A DNA stretch of 64,000 bases, taken from Burkholderia plantarii. GTDB taxonomy: Bacteria > Pseudomonadota > Gammaproteobacteria > Burkholderiales > Burkholderiaceae. A program made the position numbers and the translations under genes. The notes below the pieces were generated by a model. The model was given only the letters and a program-made list of their open reading frames with translations. It was not told the origin of the DNA and ran no database searches. The stretch covers positions 1,054,001-1,118,000 of the forward strand of contig NZ_CP007212.1 of NCBI RefSeq assembly GCF_001411805.1. The letters run 5' to 3'. Position 1 is the first letter of the stretch; each line of letters starts with the position of its first letter. Shown here one piece after another: positions 1 through 10,155 of this stretch.

Positions 1-26
1 GATAGGTGACGGGGGCCGGACCTTGT

Positions 27-32
27 TATGAT
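27..32 (+). promoter_or_regulatory. candidate -10 box upstream of pmbA
   Basis: TATGAT lies about 60 bases before the chosen pmbA start. A transcript from it would begin after the ATG at position 28, which argues for the later ATG at 94. The -35 region is GC-rich and unconvincing. Confidence 0.35.
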
Positions 33-93
33 CGCGGGATACGCCAATTTCGAAACAAGCGGGTGCCCGCGCCCGCCACCGGATATCACGACG

Positions 94-1464
94 ATGCCTG
101 CCCATATCGACGCACCCGCGCGCCACTTCCCGCACACGCAGGAGCAACTGAAAGAAATCGCCTCGGACATCCTCCGGCACGCGAAGTCGCTCGGCGCGAC
201 CGACGCGGCGACCGAAATCTCGGAGGGCGACGGCCTGTCGGTGTCGGTGCGGCGCGGCGAAGTCGAGACGATCGAGCACAACCGCGACAAGATGGTCGGC
301 GTCACGGTATTCATCGGCAAGAAGCGCGGCAACGCCAGCACCTCGGACTTCTCGTCGAGCGCGCTGAAGGACACGGTCGCGGCGGCCTACAACATCGCGC
401 GCTTCACGGCCGAGGACGATGCGGCGGGCCTCGCCGAAGCCGAGCTGCTGGAGACGGCGCCGCGCGACCTCGATCTCTACCACCCGTGGGCGCTCAGCGC
501 CGACGAGGCCGTCGAGATCGCGCGCCGCTCGGAAGACGCCGCGTTCGCGGTCAGCCCGCAGATCCGCAACTCGGAAGGCGCGAGCGTGTCGGCGCAGCAT
601 TCGCAGTTCGTGCTGGCCACCTCGCGCGGCTTCCTGGCCGGCTACCCGTATTCGCGTCACTACGTGGCCTGCGCGCCGATCGCCGGCAGCGGCCGCAACA
701 TGCAGCGCGACGACTGGTACAGCTCGAAGCGCAACGCCGACGAACTGGCCAGCCCCGAAGCGGTCGGCCGTTACGCGGCCGAGCGCGCGCTGGCGCGGAT
801 GGGCGCGCGCCGGCTCGACACGCGCAAGGTGCCGGTGCTGTTCGAGGCGCCGCTCGCGGCGGGCCTGCTCGGCGCGTTCGTGCAGGCCACCAGCGGCGGC
901 GCGCTCTATCGCAAGACCACGTTCCTCGTCGACAGCCTCGGCAAGCCGGTGTTCGCGCCGCACGTGCAGGTGGTCGAGGATCCGCACGTGCCGCGCGCGA
1001 TGGGCAGCGCGCCGTTCGACGAGGAAGGCGTGCGCACGCACGCGCGCAGCGTGGTGAAGGACGGCGTGGTGGAGGGCTACTTCCTGTCCACCTACTCGGC
1101 GCGCAAGCTCAAGACGCAGACCACCGGCAACGCCGGCGGCTCGCACAACCTCGCGCTGCGCAGCACCAGCACGAAGGCCGGCGACGATTTCGACGCGATG
1201 CTGAAGAAGCTCGGCACCGGCCTGCTGCTGACCGAGCTGATGGGGCAGGGCGTGAACTACGTGACGGGCGACTATTCGCGCGGCGCGGCGGGCTTCTGGG
1301 TCGAGAACGGCGTGATCCAGTACCCGGTCGAGGAGATCACGGTGGCGAGCACGCTGCAGGAGATGTTCCGCCACATCGTCGCGATCGGCGCCGACACGAT
1401 CGTGCGCGGCACCAAGGAAACCGGCTCGGTGCTGATCGAGCAGATGACGATCGCCGGGCAGTAA
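94..1464 (+). CDS. pmbA: metalloprotease PmbA (TldE)
   Basis: 456-aa protein of the TldD/PmbA (U62) family. In this family PmbA/TldE partners TldD in a cytoplasmic protease complex known to act on modified peptides (microcin B17) and the CcdA antitoxin. The sequence has the family's C-terminal region with TGNAGGSHNL, VNYVTGDYSRGAAGFWVENG and a closing LIEQMTIAGQ. PmbA itself lacks the HExxxH zinc motif found in TldD, and none is seen here. The frame is open back to an ATG at 28, but those 22 residues do not resemble the family and a -10 box overlaps that ATG; starting at 94 gives the usual length of about 450 aa. A terminator follows. No tldD is in the window. Confidence 0.93.
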   Translation: MPAHIDAPARHFPHTQEQLKEIASDILRHAKSLGATDAATEISEGDGLSVSVRRGEVETIEHNRDKMVGVTVFIGKKRGNASTSDFSSSALKDTVAAAYNIARFTAEDDAAGLAEAELLETAPRDLDLYHPWALSADEAVEIARRSEDAAFAVSPQIRNSEGASVSAQHSQFVLATSRGFLAGYPYSRHYVACAPIAGSGRNMQRDDWYSSKRNADELASPEAVGRYAAERALARMGARRLDTRKVPVLFEAPLAAGLLGAFVQATSGGALYRKTTFLVDSLGKPVFAPHVQVVEDPHVPRAMGSAPFDEEGVRTHARSVVKDGVVEGYFLSTYSARKLKTQTTGNAGGSHNLALRSTSTKAGDDFDAMLKKLGTGLLLTELMGQGVNYVTGDYSRGAAGFWVENGVIQYPVEEITVASTLQEMFRHIVAIGADTIVRGTKETGSVLIEQMTIAGQ

Positions 1465-1502
1465 GCACCGCGCGGGATTCCCCGCGTTCGGCCGAAACGA
1501 AA

Positions 1503-1527
1503 AGCGCCGCTCGAAGCGGCGCTTCTT
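1503..1527 (+). terminator. hairpin terminator after pmbA
   Basis: A 9-bp perfect stem (AGCGCCGCT / AGCGGCGCT) with loop CGA is followed by a short T-rich run. It lies between the convergent pmbA and folA genes and has an A-rich left flank, so it may serve both strands. Confidence 0.75.
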
Positions 1528-1558
1528 GCTGTGCGTGAGAGCGGGCGCCAGGCGGCGC

Positions 1559-2062
1559 TCAGGGCGCCGGCGCGCGCGTATAGACGACGAACGCGTAGTC
1601 GAAGTTGTTCGGCGCGGCCGCGTGATGGCGCTCGCGCGACACCTCGCGCCACTGCGTCGGGTCGGGCGCCGGGAAATGCGCGTCACCGTCGAAATCGGCG
1701 TCGATCTCGGTGACGATCAGCTTGTCCGCGTCGCGCAGTCCCTCGGCGTACAGCTGCGCGCCGCCGATCAGGAACGCCTCGGCCGCGCCGTCGCGCGCGG
1801 CCGCCGCGAGCGCCTCGGCCAGCGAGTTGACCACGTCGCAGCCGTCGAAGTGCCGCGTCGCATCGCGCGTGACGACGATGTTGCGGCGCCCCGGCAGCGG
1901 GCGGCCGATCGACTCGTGGGTCTTGCGGCCCATCACGATCGGCGCGCCCATCGTGGTGCGCTTGAAGAACGCGAGATCCTCGGGGAGCTTCCAAGGAAGC
2001 TGGTTGTCGCGGCCGATCACGCCGTTGCGGGCGCGCGCGACGATCAGGCTGAGGGTCGTCAT
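1559..2062 (-). CDS. folA: dihydrofolate reductase
   Basis: 167-aa type I DHFR, which reduces dihydrofolate to tetrahydrofolate with NADPH in the cytoplasm. Visible motifs: N-terminal [27 protein letters not shown] with Asp29 at the position of the E. coli catalytic Asp27; the NADPH-binding [16 protein letters not shown] (about 44-59); and LIGGAQLY near residue 100. Length is normal. The ATG at 2062 is the only sensible start. thyA, whose product generates the dihydrofolate this enzyme recycles, is 2.7 kb away on the other strand, separated by a sigma-54 activator and a broken secreted-protein gene. Confidence 0.97.
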   Translation of the reverse strand: MTTLSLIVARARNGVIGRDNQLPWKLPEDLAFFKRTTMGAPIVMGRKTHESIGRPLPGRRNIVVTRDATRHFDGCDVVNSLAEALAAAARDGAAEAFLIGGAQLYAEGLRDADKLIVTEIDADFDGDAHFPAPDPTQWREVSRERHHAAAPNNFDYAFVVYTRAPAP

Positions 2063-2209
2063 GGGGAATCCGGGTGCGGGCGGGAAAGCGCCCGATTCTA
2101 CCGGATCGCCGATCGGGGCCGCTTCCGTGACCGCGCGGCCCTGGCATGGGCGCGCCGCGAACGTCGGGGCGCACCCTGCCGGATGCCGGGCGCGATCGCG
2201 GCGAGGCGT

Positions 2210-2819
2210 TCAGTGCGTGCCGCCGAGCGATACGACCACGAGACCGTTGTGCTGCAGGTTGCCGGCGCCGCCGGCGAGGTTCACGCCGAGGCTGCCCGCC
2301 ACGCCGTCGGCCGCGTCGGCGCCGAACATCGCGTTCGGCATGCCGGCCGACGCGGTGTCGGTGACGGCTGTCGCGCCCGCCGTCGCGCCGACGCCGTCGA
2401 TCGGGGTGGTGACCGTGCCGCGCATCGCGCTCTGCCCGGGCGGCGCGAGCGAGACGCGGTCGAGCACCACTGCCTGCCGATTGTCGATCGCGGCGCCGGT
2501 GCGGTTCGCTATGCCGAGGCTGCCGTGGAGATCGACCATGTTCGGGGTCGGCAGCGGCCGCGCTGCGCGTGGTTTCGTCTGACGCCGGCGCGAGCCGGAG
2601 CGCGTTAGCGTCGGCGAACGTCGCGTTGGCCAGCGGGCCCGCGTCGGCCTCGTGATCGGGCATCTGCGCCGCGTCGGCAACCGACAGGAGGACGCCGGCC
2701 AGCACGCCGGCCAGCATGGTACCGGCGCGGATTCGAGAAGGGCGGATCGGGTGGGGCAGGTGACGCAGCGGGGCATGACGGGGATCTCCGGCCCGGCAAT
2801 CGCGCGAAATCCGTGCCAT
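2210..2819 (-). pseudogene. frame-disrupted small secreted protein
   Basis: Two consecutive minus-strand frames look like halves of one protein. The first (from ATG 2819) has an Arg-rich start, the hydrophobic stretch MLAGVLAGVLLSVADAAQ and then PLANATFADANALRLAPAS, i.e. signal peptide plus mature start. After about 2545 it becomes Arg-rich nonsense. At that point the next frame becomes sensible and runs to a stop at 2210: MVDLHGSLGIANRTGAAIDN ending GSLGVNLAGGAGNLQHNG. A single-base indel near 2540-2560 would join them. The GVNLA-GxxNxQ-N tail resembles small secreted proteins found near Fap-like amyloid loci; that is a weak inference. Alternatively only the 109-aa frame from ATG 2539 is translated, without a signal peptide. 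Sequencing error cannot be excluded. Confidence 0.5.
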
Positions 2820-2851
2820 CGCGCGGGCGAGCTGGCCGGGCAGGGCGCGCG

Positions 2852-2866
2852 GCAACATCGGAACCA
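2852..2866 (-). promoter_or_regulatory. possible sigma-54 (-24/-12) promoter
   Basis: Read on the minus strand, TGGTTCCGATGTTGC places GG and GC ten bases apart, with TTGC at the -12 side. It sits just upstream of the signal-peptide start at 2819. The -24 half (TGGTTC against TGGCAC) is only partly conserved. It is listed because the facing gene encodes a sigma-54 activator. Confidence 0.25.
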
Positions 2867-2894
2867 ATCTGGCCACGTGCGAGCGGCCGAGAAC

Positions 2895-2910
2895 GTTTCA
2901 GTTCTGAAAC
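2895..2910. promoter_or_regulatory. perfect inverted repeat, possible activator site
   Basis: GTTTCAG-TT-CTGAAAC is a 7-bp perfect inverted repeat with a 2-base centre. It lies about 30 bases upstream of the possible -24/-12 element and 400 bases from the activator gene. Position and symmetry suit a dimeric enhancer-binding protein; the assignment to the adjacent regulator is inference. Confidence 0.4.
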
Positions 2911-3304
2911 ATCGGTCGTCGGGATTACTTCGGATATCCAAGCGATACGAAAGCCTCGACACTGACCCTGCAATCGATCGCGGCGCAACAAGGGAGGCGG
3001 GTTGGGCGTGAAGCCAGCCTGCGGCGCCACGGATTCGTCGCGCCGGCTTCACAAAAGTTTTTTGCGCGACATCGGGAGCGACTACATTGAAAACGTGTCG
3101 GCACGGCCGATCGCGTCAATCAACAATACGAATAATCAGGGTTGCGCAATACACGAGGAAGCGACCCAGCCACGCGCAATACTTCCGGGGTGACTTCAAT
3201 GTCTGCAATGTGACGCGCGGATCGAATCACGCCCCCGGGCTTCGTTCGATCCGATGAATGCATGTGAGGCCACACATGCCTGGAATCAGACGAAGGATGA
3301 TGCG

Positions 3305-4696
<1,392 letters not shown>

Positions 4697-4736
4697 AATC
4701 GCGGGTGTGGCCGCGCTCGCGGCCGAAGGAACCCGC

Positions 4737-5708
4737 ATGAAACAGTATCTCGATCTCGTCCGCACCATCCTCGACACCGGCTCCTGGCAGGAAAACCGCA
4801 CCGGCGTCCGCACCATCGGCATTCCCGGCGCGATGCTGCGCTTCGACCTCCAGCAGGGCTTTCCGGCCGTCACGACCAAGAAGCTCGCGTTCAAGTCGGC
4901 GATCGGCGAGCTGGTCGGCTTCCTGCGCGCCTCGCGCAGCGCGGCCGAATTCCGCGCGCTCGGCTGCAAGGTCTGGGACGCCAACGCGAACGACAACGCC
5001 GCCTGGCTCGCGAACCCGTATCGCACCGGCGTGGACGATCTCGGCGACGTGTACGGCGTGCAATGGCGCAGCTGGCCCGGCTACAAGGTGCTCGACGCGC
5101 AGGCGACGGCGCAGGTCGAGGACGCGCTCTCGCGCGGCTACCGGATCGTCACGCGCTTCGACGAGGCGGGCGCGCAGAAGGTGCTGCTGCACAAGGCGAT
5201 CGACCAGCTGCGCGACTGCCTCGACACGATCATGCGCGACCCGTCGAGCCGGCGCATCCTGTTCCACGGCTGGAACCCCGTGAAGCTCGAGGAAATCGCG
5301 CTGCCGGCCTGCCATCTGCTCTACCAGTTCCTGCCGAACCTGGCGAAGCGCGAGATCTCGCTCTGCCTGTACATCCGCAGCAACGACGTGGGCCTCGGCA
5401 CGCCGTTCAACCTCACGGAAGGCGCGGCGCTGCTGGAACTCGTCGGCCGGCTGACGGGATACCAGCCGCGCTGGTTCAGCTATTTCATCGGCGATGCGCA
5501 CATCTACGAGAACCAGCTCGACATGCTGCGCCAGCAGCTCGAGCGCGAGCCCTACGAGAGCCCGCGCCTCGAGATCGCCGAGCGCGTGCCCGACTACGCG
5601 AAGACGGGCGTCTACGCGCCCGAATGGCTGGAACGGATCGAACCGGCCGATTTCTCGCTGGCCGGCTATCGCCATCACGCGCCGCTGACGGCGCCGATGG
5701 CGGTCTGA
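4737..5708 (+). CDS. thyA: thymidylate synthase
   Basis: 323-aa ThyA, which methylates dUMP to dTMP using methylene-tetrahydrofolate. The active-site cysteine is Cys192 in [10 protein letters not shown]; other conserved blocks are NRTGVRT (20-26), YGVQWRSW, the phosphate-binding RDPSSRR, and [17 protein letters not shown]. At 323 aa it carries the mid-length insert seen in many proteobacterial enzymes (E. coli 264 aa). ATG 4737 is preceded by GAAGGA at normal spacing; the ten in-frame codons upstream are not part of the protein. It feeds dihydrofolate to the folA product encoded nearby. A strong terminator follows. Confidence 0.97.
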   Translation: MKQYLDLVRTILDTGSWQENRTGVRTIGIPGAMLRFDLQQGFPAVTTKKLAFKSAIGELVGFLRASRSAAEFRALGCKVWDANANDNAAWLANPYRTGVDDLGDVYGVQWRSWPGYKVLDAQATAQVEDALSRGYRIVTRFDEAGAQKVLLHKAIDQLRDCLDTIMRDPSSRRILFHGWNPVKLEEIALPACHLLYQFLPNLAKREISLCLYIRSNDVGLGTPFNLTEGAALLELVGRLTGYQPRWFSYFIGDAHIYENQLDMLRQQLEREPYESPRLEIAERVPDYAKTGVYAPEWLERIEPADFSLAGYRHHAPLTAPMAV

Positions 5709-5755
5709 GCGACGCGCCGGGCGCGTGCCGCCCGGCATCGGAGAGCGCAAAACAC

Positions 5756-5783
5756 GCCCGCGCCAAGTTGGCGCGGGCTTTTT
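5756..5783 (+). terminator. intrinsic terminator after thyA
   Basis: GCCCGCGCCAA / TTGGCGCGGGC form a near-perfect stem around a minimal loop, followed directly by TTTTT. It separates thyA from the convergent DUF6600 gene. Confidence 0.9.
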
Positions 5784-5863
5784 GCTGCCCCGTTCACTCC
5801 CGCACGAATCGGGAGCGGGGCCGCGCGATGCGCGGCCGGCGGCGTTGGCGTTGAAGGCGTCGA

Positions 5864-8347
5864 TCAGCCGTGCGCGGGGTGCCCCGGGTGCGGTGCCTCC
5901 TGCGGATGCGGCTGTGCCGGCGCCGGGCGCGGTGCTTCCACGTGCGGCGGCGCCATGTGCTGCGACTCAATGCGCTGCGGCTCCATGCGCGGCTGCGGTT
6001 GCGGTTGAGGACGCTCGAAATGCGGCTGGGGTGCTTCCATGCGCGGCGCCTCGACGCGAGGCTGCGGTTGCGGGCGTTCGAAGCGGGGTGCCTCGACGTG
6101 CGGCTGCGGGGCCGCCATATGCGGTGGTTGTTGCTGGCCGAACTCGGGCCGGGGCGCGTTGACGTGCGGCGCCTGCTGCTCGACGCGCGGCTGGGTCGGT
6201 ACGTGCATGCCCGGCGCCGCGTGCGGCGTCTGGTTCGGCGCGAAGCCCTGGCCGCCCGGCTGGACCGGCACGCCGTTGACACGCGACTGCACGTTTTGCA
6301 CGTTCTGGCCGTATCGCTCGCCGAAGTTCGGATGCGGTTGGCCGCCGGGGACTTCGCCGCCGCGCTGGCCCGCCGCGTCGTTGTGCGGGAAGCCGCCGTT
6401 GGCGTGCTGCTGCGCGATCGGCGCATGCGGTCGGGTCCACGCCGGCTGGTCGCCGGGGGCCGCCTGCCGGGGCGGCTGCGCGCCGCCCGGCTGCCGCGAT
6501 TCGGCGGGCGGGCGCGGCACGCCGTTGCCCGGCGTTGGGGCACCCGGCCGCGCGAAGCCGGCGGCGGGCATGCCGTTGCCTCGCATCGCGGCCGCCGACG
6601 GCGTGCCCGGCCCGGGATGCGCAGCCGGTCCGCCGCGGCTCGCCTGCAGCACCGGCCCGTGCGGATTCACGAGCTGCACGTTGTGCATCGCCCACGGGTT
6701 CCGGCCGCCGTTCGGCGCGGCGCCGCCCGCCACCGGACGGACCGGCCGCGCCGCGTAGTTCGGCGGCGTCGCGGCGCGGATTACCGGCGCGCCCGCGCCC
6801 GGCACGCTGCCGCCATGCTGCGCATACTGCTGCGCCTGCCGGTCGTGGAACGCTGCGGGCACGGCCGGATTGCGGGTGGCCACGATCGGATGCGCGAACG
6901 CGGCCTGCGGCGGCCGGTAGGCCGCGTTGCGCAGGCCGCCCGAGAAGCTCTGGCGCACTGGCGCGATGCCGGGCGCGCCCGCGCCGATGCGCGCGTTGCG
7001 CCACTGCTGCGGATCGACGTGCTGCGCGAAGTGCGCGACCGGCTGCCCGTGCATGAACGCCGTCGCCGGCACGGCGGTGATGGCGTTGCGCACGTGATAG
7101 TTCACGTAGGTGTTGTGGATGTTGGTGATGTTGACGGTCTGGTTGACGAACACCGGCCGGTTCACGCGTTCGTAGTAGCGCGGGCTCCAGCCCTGCCAGC
7201 CGGGATGCCAGACTTCGCGCGGGCCGAGCGGGAACCACGCGATGCCGGCGGCGAGCGCGCCGCCCGCGGCCAGCCCGACGCTCCAGTCGAAGCCGCCGCC
7301 CCCGCCGCCGACGAAGGCCACCAGTGCCGGTGCGTAGCAGGGCGGCGCGGCCGGCACGATCGGGCCGGGCACCCAGCCCCAGCTGTTGTCGACATAGGCC
7401 CAGCGGCCGTAATGATAGGGCGCGAAGCCCCACGGCGCATCGTCGACCCAGGTCCAGCCCCACGGCGCCTGCCAGATCCAGTGGCCGGTGTGATAGGGCG
7501 CCCAGCCGGCCGGCACGCTGTTCGGAGTCCAGACCGCGCCGTACTCGGGCGTTTCGTGCCAGCTGCCGTTCGCGTCGAGATCCTGGTAGCCGGGGATCTC
7601 GCGCGACACGTAGCGCGCCGAGATCGAGCGGTCCTCGGCCGCGTCGCGCGCGCCGCCCCACTGGTCGAACGCATCGGGCGCGGGCGCCGCGCCGCTGCCG
7701 GCCGTCTGCAGGCCGGTGCCGGTGAAGGTGACCTGCTGGCCGGGGCCGATCGGCATCTGGCCGCTGTCGCCGTACACGGTCGCGCTGCCGCTGCGCACCG
7801 TGACGGTGGTCGAGGCGCCGTCCGGCGCGACGTCGACGCGGTAGTCGCCGGCGCCGTTGATCGCGAGCGCGAGGTTCGGCGTGTCGATTTCATAGGCGCT
7901 GCCGGGCGGCACCTCGCGCACGTGCGTCGACAGCGTGCCGAGCGCGACCTTCAACTGCGCGTTGCTGTCGTCGAGGTTCAGGAGCGCGAGCGAGGTCGAT
8001 TGGTCGAGCCGCACCGCGGTCGAGCCGATATGCATTTCCGAGCGACCGCCGCGATCGTTCCAGAGCTGGTCGCCGGTGGTCAGCGGGCGGTTCACGGCCG
8101 CGTAGGACCAGTCGCTCGCGCCGGCGGGCTCGGTCGTCACGGGACCGGACAGATAGTCGAGCCGCGCCACGCGCGATGGCGGGTCGCCGCCCGGCTGCTG
8201 CGCGGTTGGTGCGGCGGCCGCGGTGGGCGGCGGAGTCTGGGCGAGCGCGCCCGGCGCGGTGGCGCCGAGCGCCGTGAACGCGGCAAGGGCCAGCGTGGCC
8301 AGTGCGGTCGGTGAAGTCGACAGGAACGAAGCGCGGCGTGATGTCAT
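5864..8347 (-). CDS. exported FecR-like / DUF6600 protein with Pro/Gln/His-rich tail
   Basis: 827-aa exported protein of unknown function. A signal peptide ends at ALA-Q near residue 37. Residues about 60-230 resemble a FecR-type beta domain (ARLDYLSGPV, WSYAAVNRPLTTGDQLW, EMHIGSTAVRL). Residues about 250-440 form a Trp-rich DUF6600 region with repeated GWAPYHTGHW, APWGWTWVDDAPWGFAPYHYGRW and WGWVPGP units. From about 490 on the protein is low complexity, and the last 200 residues are Pro/Gln/His-rich with irregular repeats of PQPRVEAPRMEAPQPHFE type. It probably acts at the cell envelope. The neighbours are unrelated; it is transcribed towards the thyA terminator. Confidence 0.8.
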   Translation of the reverse strand: MTSRRASFLSTSPTALATLALAAFTALGATAPGALAQTPPPTAAAAPTAQQPGGDPPSRVARLDYLSGPVTTEPAGASDWSYAAVNRPLTTGDQLWNDRGGRSEMHIGSTAVRLDQSTSLALLNLDDSNAQLKVALGTLSTHVREVPPGSAYEIDTPNLALAINGAGDYRVDVAPDGASTTVTVRSGSATVYGDSGQMPIGPGQQVTFTGTGLQTAGSGAAPAPDAFDQWGGARDAAEDRSISARYVSREIPGYQDLDANGSWHETPEYGAVWTPNSVPAGWAPYHTGHWIWQAPWGWTWVDDAPWGFAPYHYGRWAYVDNSWGWVPGPIVPAAPPCYAPALVAFVGGGGGGFDWSVGLAAGGALAAGIAWFPLGPREVWHPGWQGWSPRYYERVNRPVFVNQTVNITNIHNTYVNYHVRNAITAVPATAFMHGQPVAHFAQHVDPQQWRNARIGAGAPGIAPVRQSFSGGLRNAAYRPPQAAFAHPIVATRNPAVPAAFHDRQAQQYAQHGGSVPGAGAPVIRAATPPNYAARPVRPVAGGAAPNGGRNPWAMHNVQLVNPHGPVLQASRGGPAAHPGPGTPSAAAMRGNGMPAAGFARPGAPTPGNGVPRPPAESRQPGGAQPPRQAAPGDQPAWTRPHAPIAQQHANGGFPHNDAAGQRGGEVPGGQPHPNFGERYGQNVQNVQSRVNGVPVQPGGQGFAPNQTPHAAPGMHVPTQPRVEQQAPHVNAPRPEFGQQQPPHMAAPQPHVEAPRFERPQPQPRVEAPRMEAPQPHFERPQPQPQPRMEPQRIESQHMAPPHVEAPRPAPAQPHPQEAPHPGHPAHG

Positions 8348-8506
8348 GTTGAACTCGTTGTTCGATATCCGGCGCGGCGGCGCACCGGTGACGTCACTCT
8401 ACCCGGGCCCGATGTTTCCGGACGCCGGCTTTTGTAATGCGACTCGCGATGGCTGTAACAAAGCATGTCGCCGCGCGCGATTCGTCAACGGCCTGCAAAG
8501 CCGCCG

Positions 8507-9217
8507 TCAACGGCCGGTAAGCAGCCGCTCGAACTGGCGCCGTCCCTCGGGCGTGACGCGCAGGATGCGCGGCTTGCCGGTGGACTCGACCCAGCGCTGC
8601 GCGCGGAACGCGTCGAGCAGCGCGGCGCCGAGCGCGCCGGCCAGATGCGCGCGCCGCTCGCTCCAGTCGAGGCAGGTGCAGGCGAAGCGCCGGCGGCGCT
8701 GCCGTTCGCCGCCGAGATCGATGCGCCAGCGCGTGAACTGCGCCGCGCCGGCCGGCGTGACCTCGACCTCGCGCGTCTGGGCGGTGAGCCAGCCGGCATC
8801 GAGCATGCGCTCGTAGAGCCGCACCGCGAGTTCGCCGGCCATGTGGTCGTAGCAGGTGCGCGCATGGCGCATCTCCATCGGCACGGTGCGCGCTGGCCGG
8901 GGCGCCCGCGGCGGCAGGGCGGGCGCGGCGGCCTGCGCGAGATTGGCGAGCGCCTCGATCGCGGCGGCGACATCGGGCGACGCGATCCGGTAATAGCGGT
9001 GCCGGCCGCGCACTTCGGGCGTGAGCAGGCCGCCGTCGGTCAGGCGCGCGAGATGCGCGCTGCCGGCCGACGGCGAGAGCCCGGCGAGCCGCGTGAGCTC
9101 GCCGGCCGGGCGCGCGCTGCCGTCCATCAGCGCCCACAGCATGGCTGCGCGGCCCGGGTCGGCGAGCAGCGCGCCGATCCGGCTCAGGCCGGGAAAGTGC
9201 GGGTCGGTGGCGATCAT
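8507..9217 (-). CDS. ArsR-family winged-helix transcriptional regulator
   Basis: 236-aa regulator. The N-terminal third (about 8-85) is an ArsR-type winged helix: DPGRAAMLWALMDGSARPAGEL, then the recognition helix SPSAGSAHLARLTDGGLL and the wing VRGRHRYYRI. The C-terminal part is longer than in classic metal-sensing ArsR proteins and has the Cys-containing MRHARTCYDHMAGELAVRLYERM and CTCLDWSERRAHLAGALG. This layout is common in proteobacterial regulators of unknown ligand. Start at ATG 9217; in-frame sequence back to 9733 lacks family resemblance. A small lipoprotein gene is divergent. Confidence 0.85.
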   Translation of the reverse strand: MIATDPHFPGLSRIGALLADPGRAAMLWALMDGSARPAGELTRLAGLSPSAGSAHLARLTDGGLLTPEVRGRHRYYRIASPDVAAAIEALANLAQAAAPALPPRAPRPARTVPMEMRHARTCYDHMAGELAVRLYERMLDAGWLTAQTREVEVTPAGAAQFTRWRIDLGGERQRRRRFACTCLDWSERRAHLAGALGAALLDAFRAQRWVESTGKPRILRVTPEGRRQFERLLTGR

Positions 9218-9364
9218 GGTCGGGTTCCGCGGGAAAGGGATAGCGGCAGTGTAGGCGCGGCACGGATTCAATGATTCGGCTCGACATGAAACGTCGAATG
9301 CGCGCCGGCCGCCGGATGCGCCGCGTAGAATGCGTCCCATCCGGAGCGAGACGAGGAAACGATC

Positions 9365-9526
9365 ATGCGTAAACCGACGAAGGCTTGGCTGGCGGCGCTG
9401 GCCGTGGCGCTCGTCTGCGCGGGATGCGCGAACGGCGGCGCGGGTGGTGGCGCGGGTGGTGGCGCGGGCCACGGCAGCATCGAGATGTACGGCACGATCG
9501 ACCAGGGGATCAGCGTCCACAACTGA
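9365..9526 (+). CDS. 53-aa Gly-rich lipoprotein
   Basis: Small predicted outer-surface lipoprotein. MRKPTKAWLAALAVALVCAGC is a typical type II signal with lipobox VCAG-C (lipidated Cys21). A tandem Gly/Ala run (three GGGA-like units) follows, then the short ending SIEMYGTIDQGISVHN. That ending resembles the first strand of Burkholderia porins (LYGxIDxGI), which may be coincidental. GAGGAA lies 7 bases before the ATG, which supports translation. It is divergent from the ArsR-type gene. Function unknown. Confidence 0.75.
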   Translation: MRKPTKAWLAALAVALVCAGCANGGAGGGAGGGAGHGSIEMYGTIDQGISVHN

Positions 9527-9596
9527 GTCCGACGCGCATCCCGGCGGGAACACCTCGGCAGAACAAAGCGGCGCGCGGCACATCGTCACGGCCCCG

Positions 9597-9602
9597 TATA
9601 AT
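9597..9602 (+). promoter_or_regulatory. candidate -10 box for the thioesterase gene
   Basis: TATAAT lies 40 bases upstream of the ATG at 9642. A matching -35 is not evident. Confidence 0.4.
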
Positions 9603-9641
9603 CGGCGCATCCACACGATCCCGCCCGAAACGGAGCCCAAG

Positions 9642-10151
9642 ATGTCGAATTCCTCGCCCACCGCGCCGCTCGATCGCTCCGAGACGGTGTTCCGTTTCCT
9701 CGCCGAGCCGACCTCCGTGAACTTCGGCGGCAAGGTCCACGGCGGTGCGTTGATGAAGTGGATCGACGAAACCGCCTATGCCTGCGCGGCGATCTGGTCG
9801 AGCCGCTATTGCGTGACCGTCAGCGTCGGCAACATCCGTTTCCAGCGGCCGATCCTGGTCGGCAACCTGGTCGAGCTGAAGGCGCGCGTGGTCGCCACGG
9901 GCCGCACCAGCATGCACATCCACGTATCGGTCCACGCCGGCGATCCGAAAGGCGGCGTGCTTCGCCAGACCACCGACTGCCTGGTGGTGTTCGTGGCCGT
10001 CGACGAGAACGGCAACCCGCTGCCGGTGCCGCCGTTCGTGCCCGCCACCGACGAGGAGAAGCGCCTCGCGCAGTACGCGATGGACGTGCGCGCGGCGCTC
10101 GACAAGATCGTCGAGCTGAAGCCCGAGGAAGTCGCGAAGGGCACGGTCTGA
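9642..10151 (+). CDS. hotdog-fold acyl-CoA thioesterase
   Basis: 169-aa single-hotdog acyl-CoA thioester hydrolase, cytoplasmic, resembling the YciA/BACH group. Features: VNFGGKVHGGALMKWIDETAYACAA, where the HGG-x3-W-x-D pattern (about residues 33-41) forms the active-site helix; VGNIRFQRPILVGNLVEL; and the strand HIHVSVHAGD. The natural substrate chain length cannot be read from sequence. Start ATG 9642 gives the normal family length. It ends against fumC with a very long hairpin between the two genes. Confidence 0.88.
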   Translation: MSNSSPTAPLDRSETVFRFLAEPTSVNFGGKVHGGALMKWIDETAYACAAIWSSRYCVTVSVGNIRFQRPILVGNLVELKARVVATGRTSMHIHVSVHAGDPKGGVLRQTTDCLVVFVAVDENGNPLPVPPFVPATDEEKRLAQYAMDVRAALDKIVELKPEEVAKGTV

Positions 10152-10155
10152 AACG

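Larger units (their letters stand above)
2820..3304. other. divergent intergenic region
   Basis: 485 bases between the broken secreted-protein gene and the sigma-54 activator. It is clearly more AT-rich than its surroundings around 2890-3180, as expected for regulatory DNA. It contains a perfect 7-bp inverted repeat (2895-2910). On the minus strand at 2852-2866 there is a GG-N10-GC arrangement loosely resembling a -24/-12 promoter. No convincing gene was seen. Confidence 0.5.
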
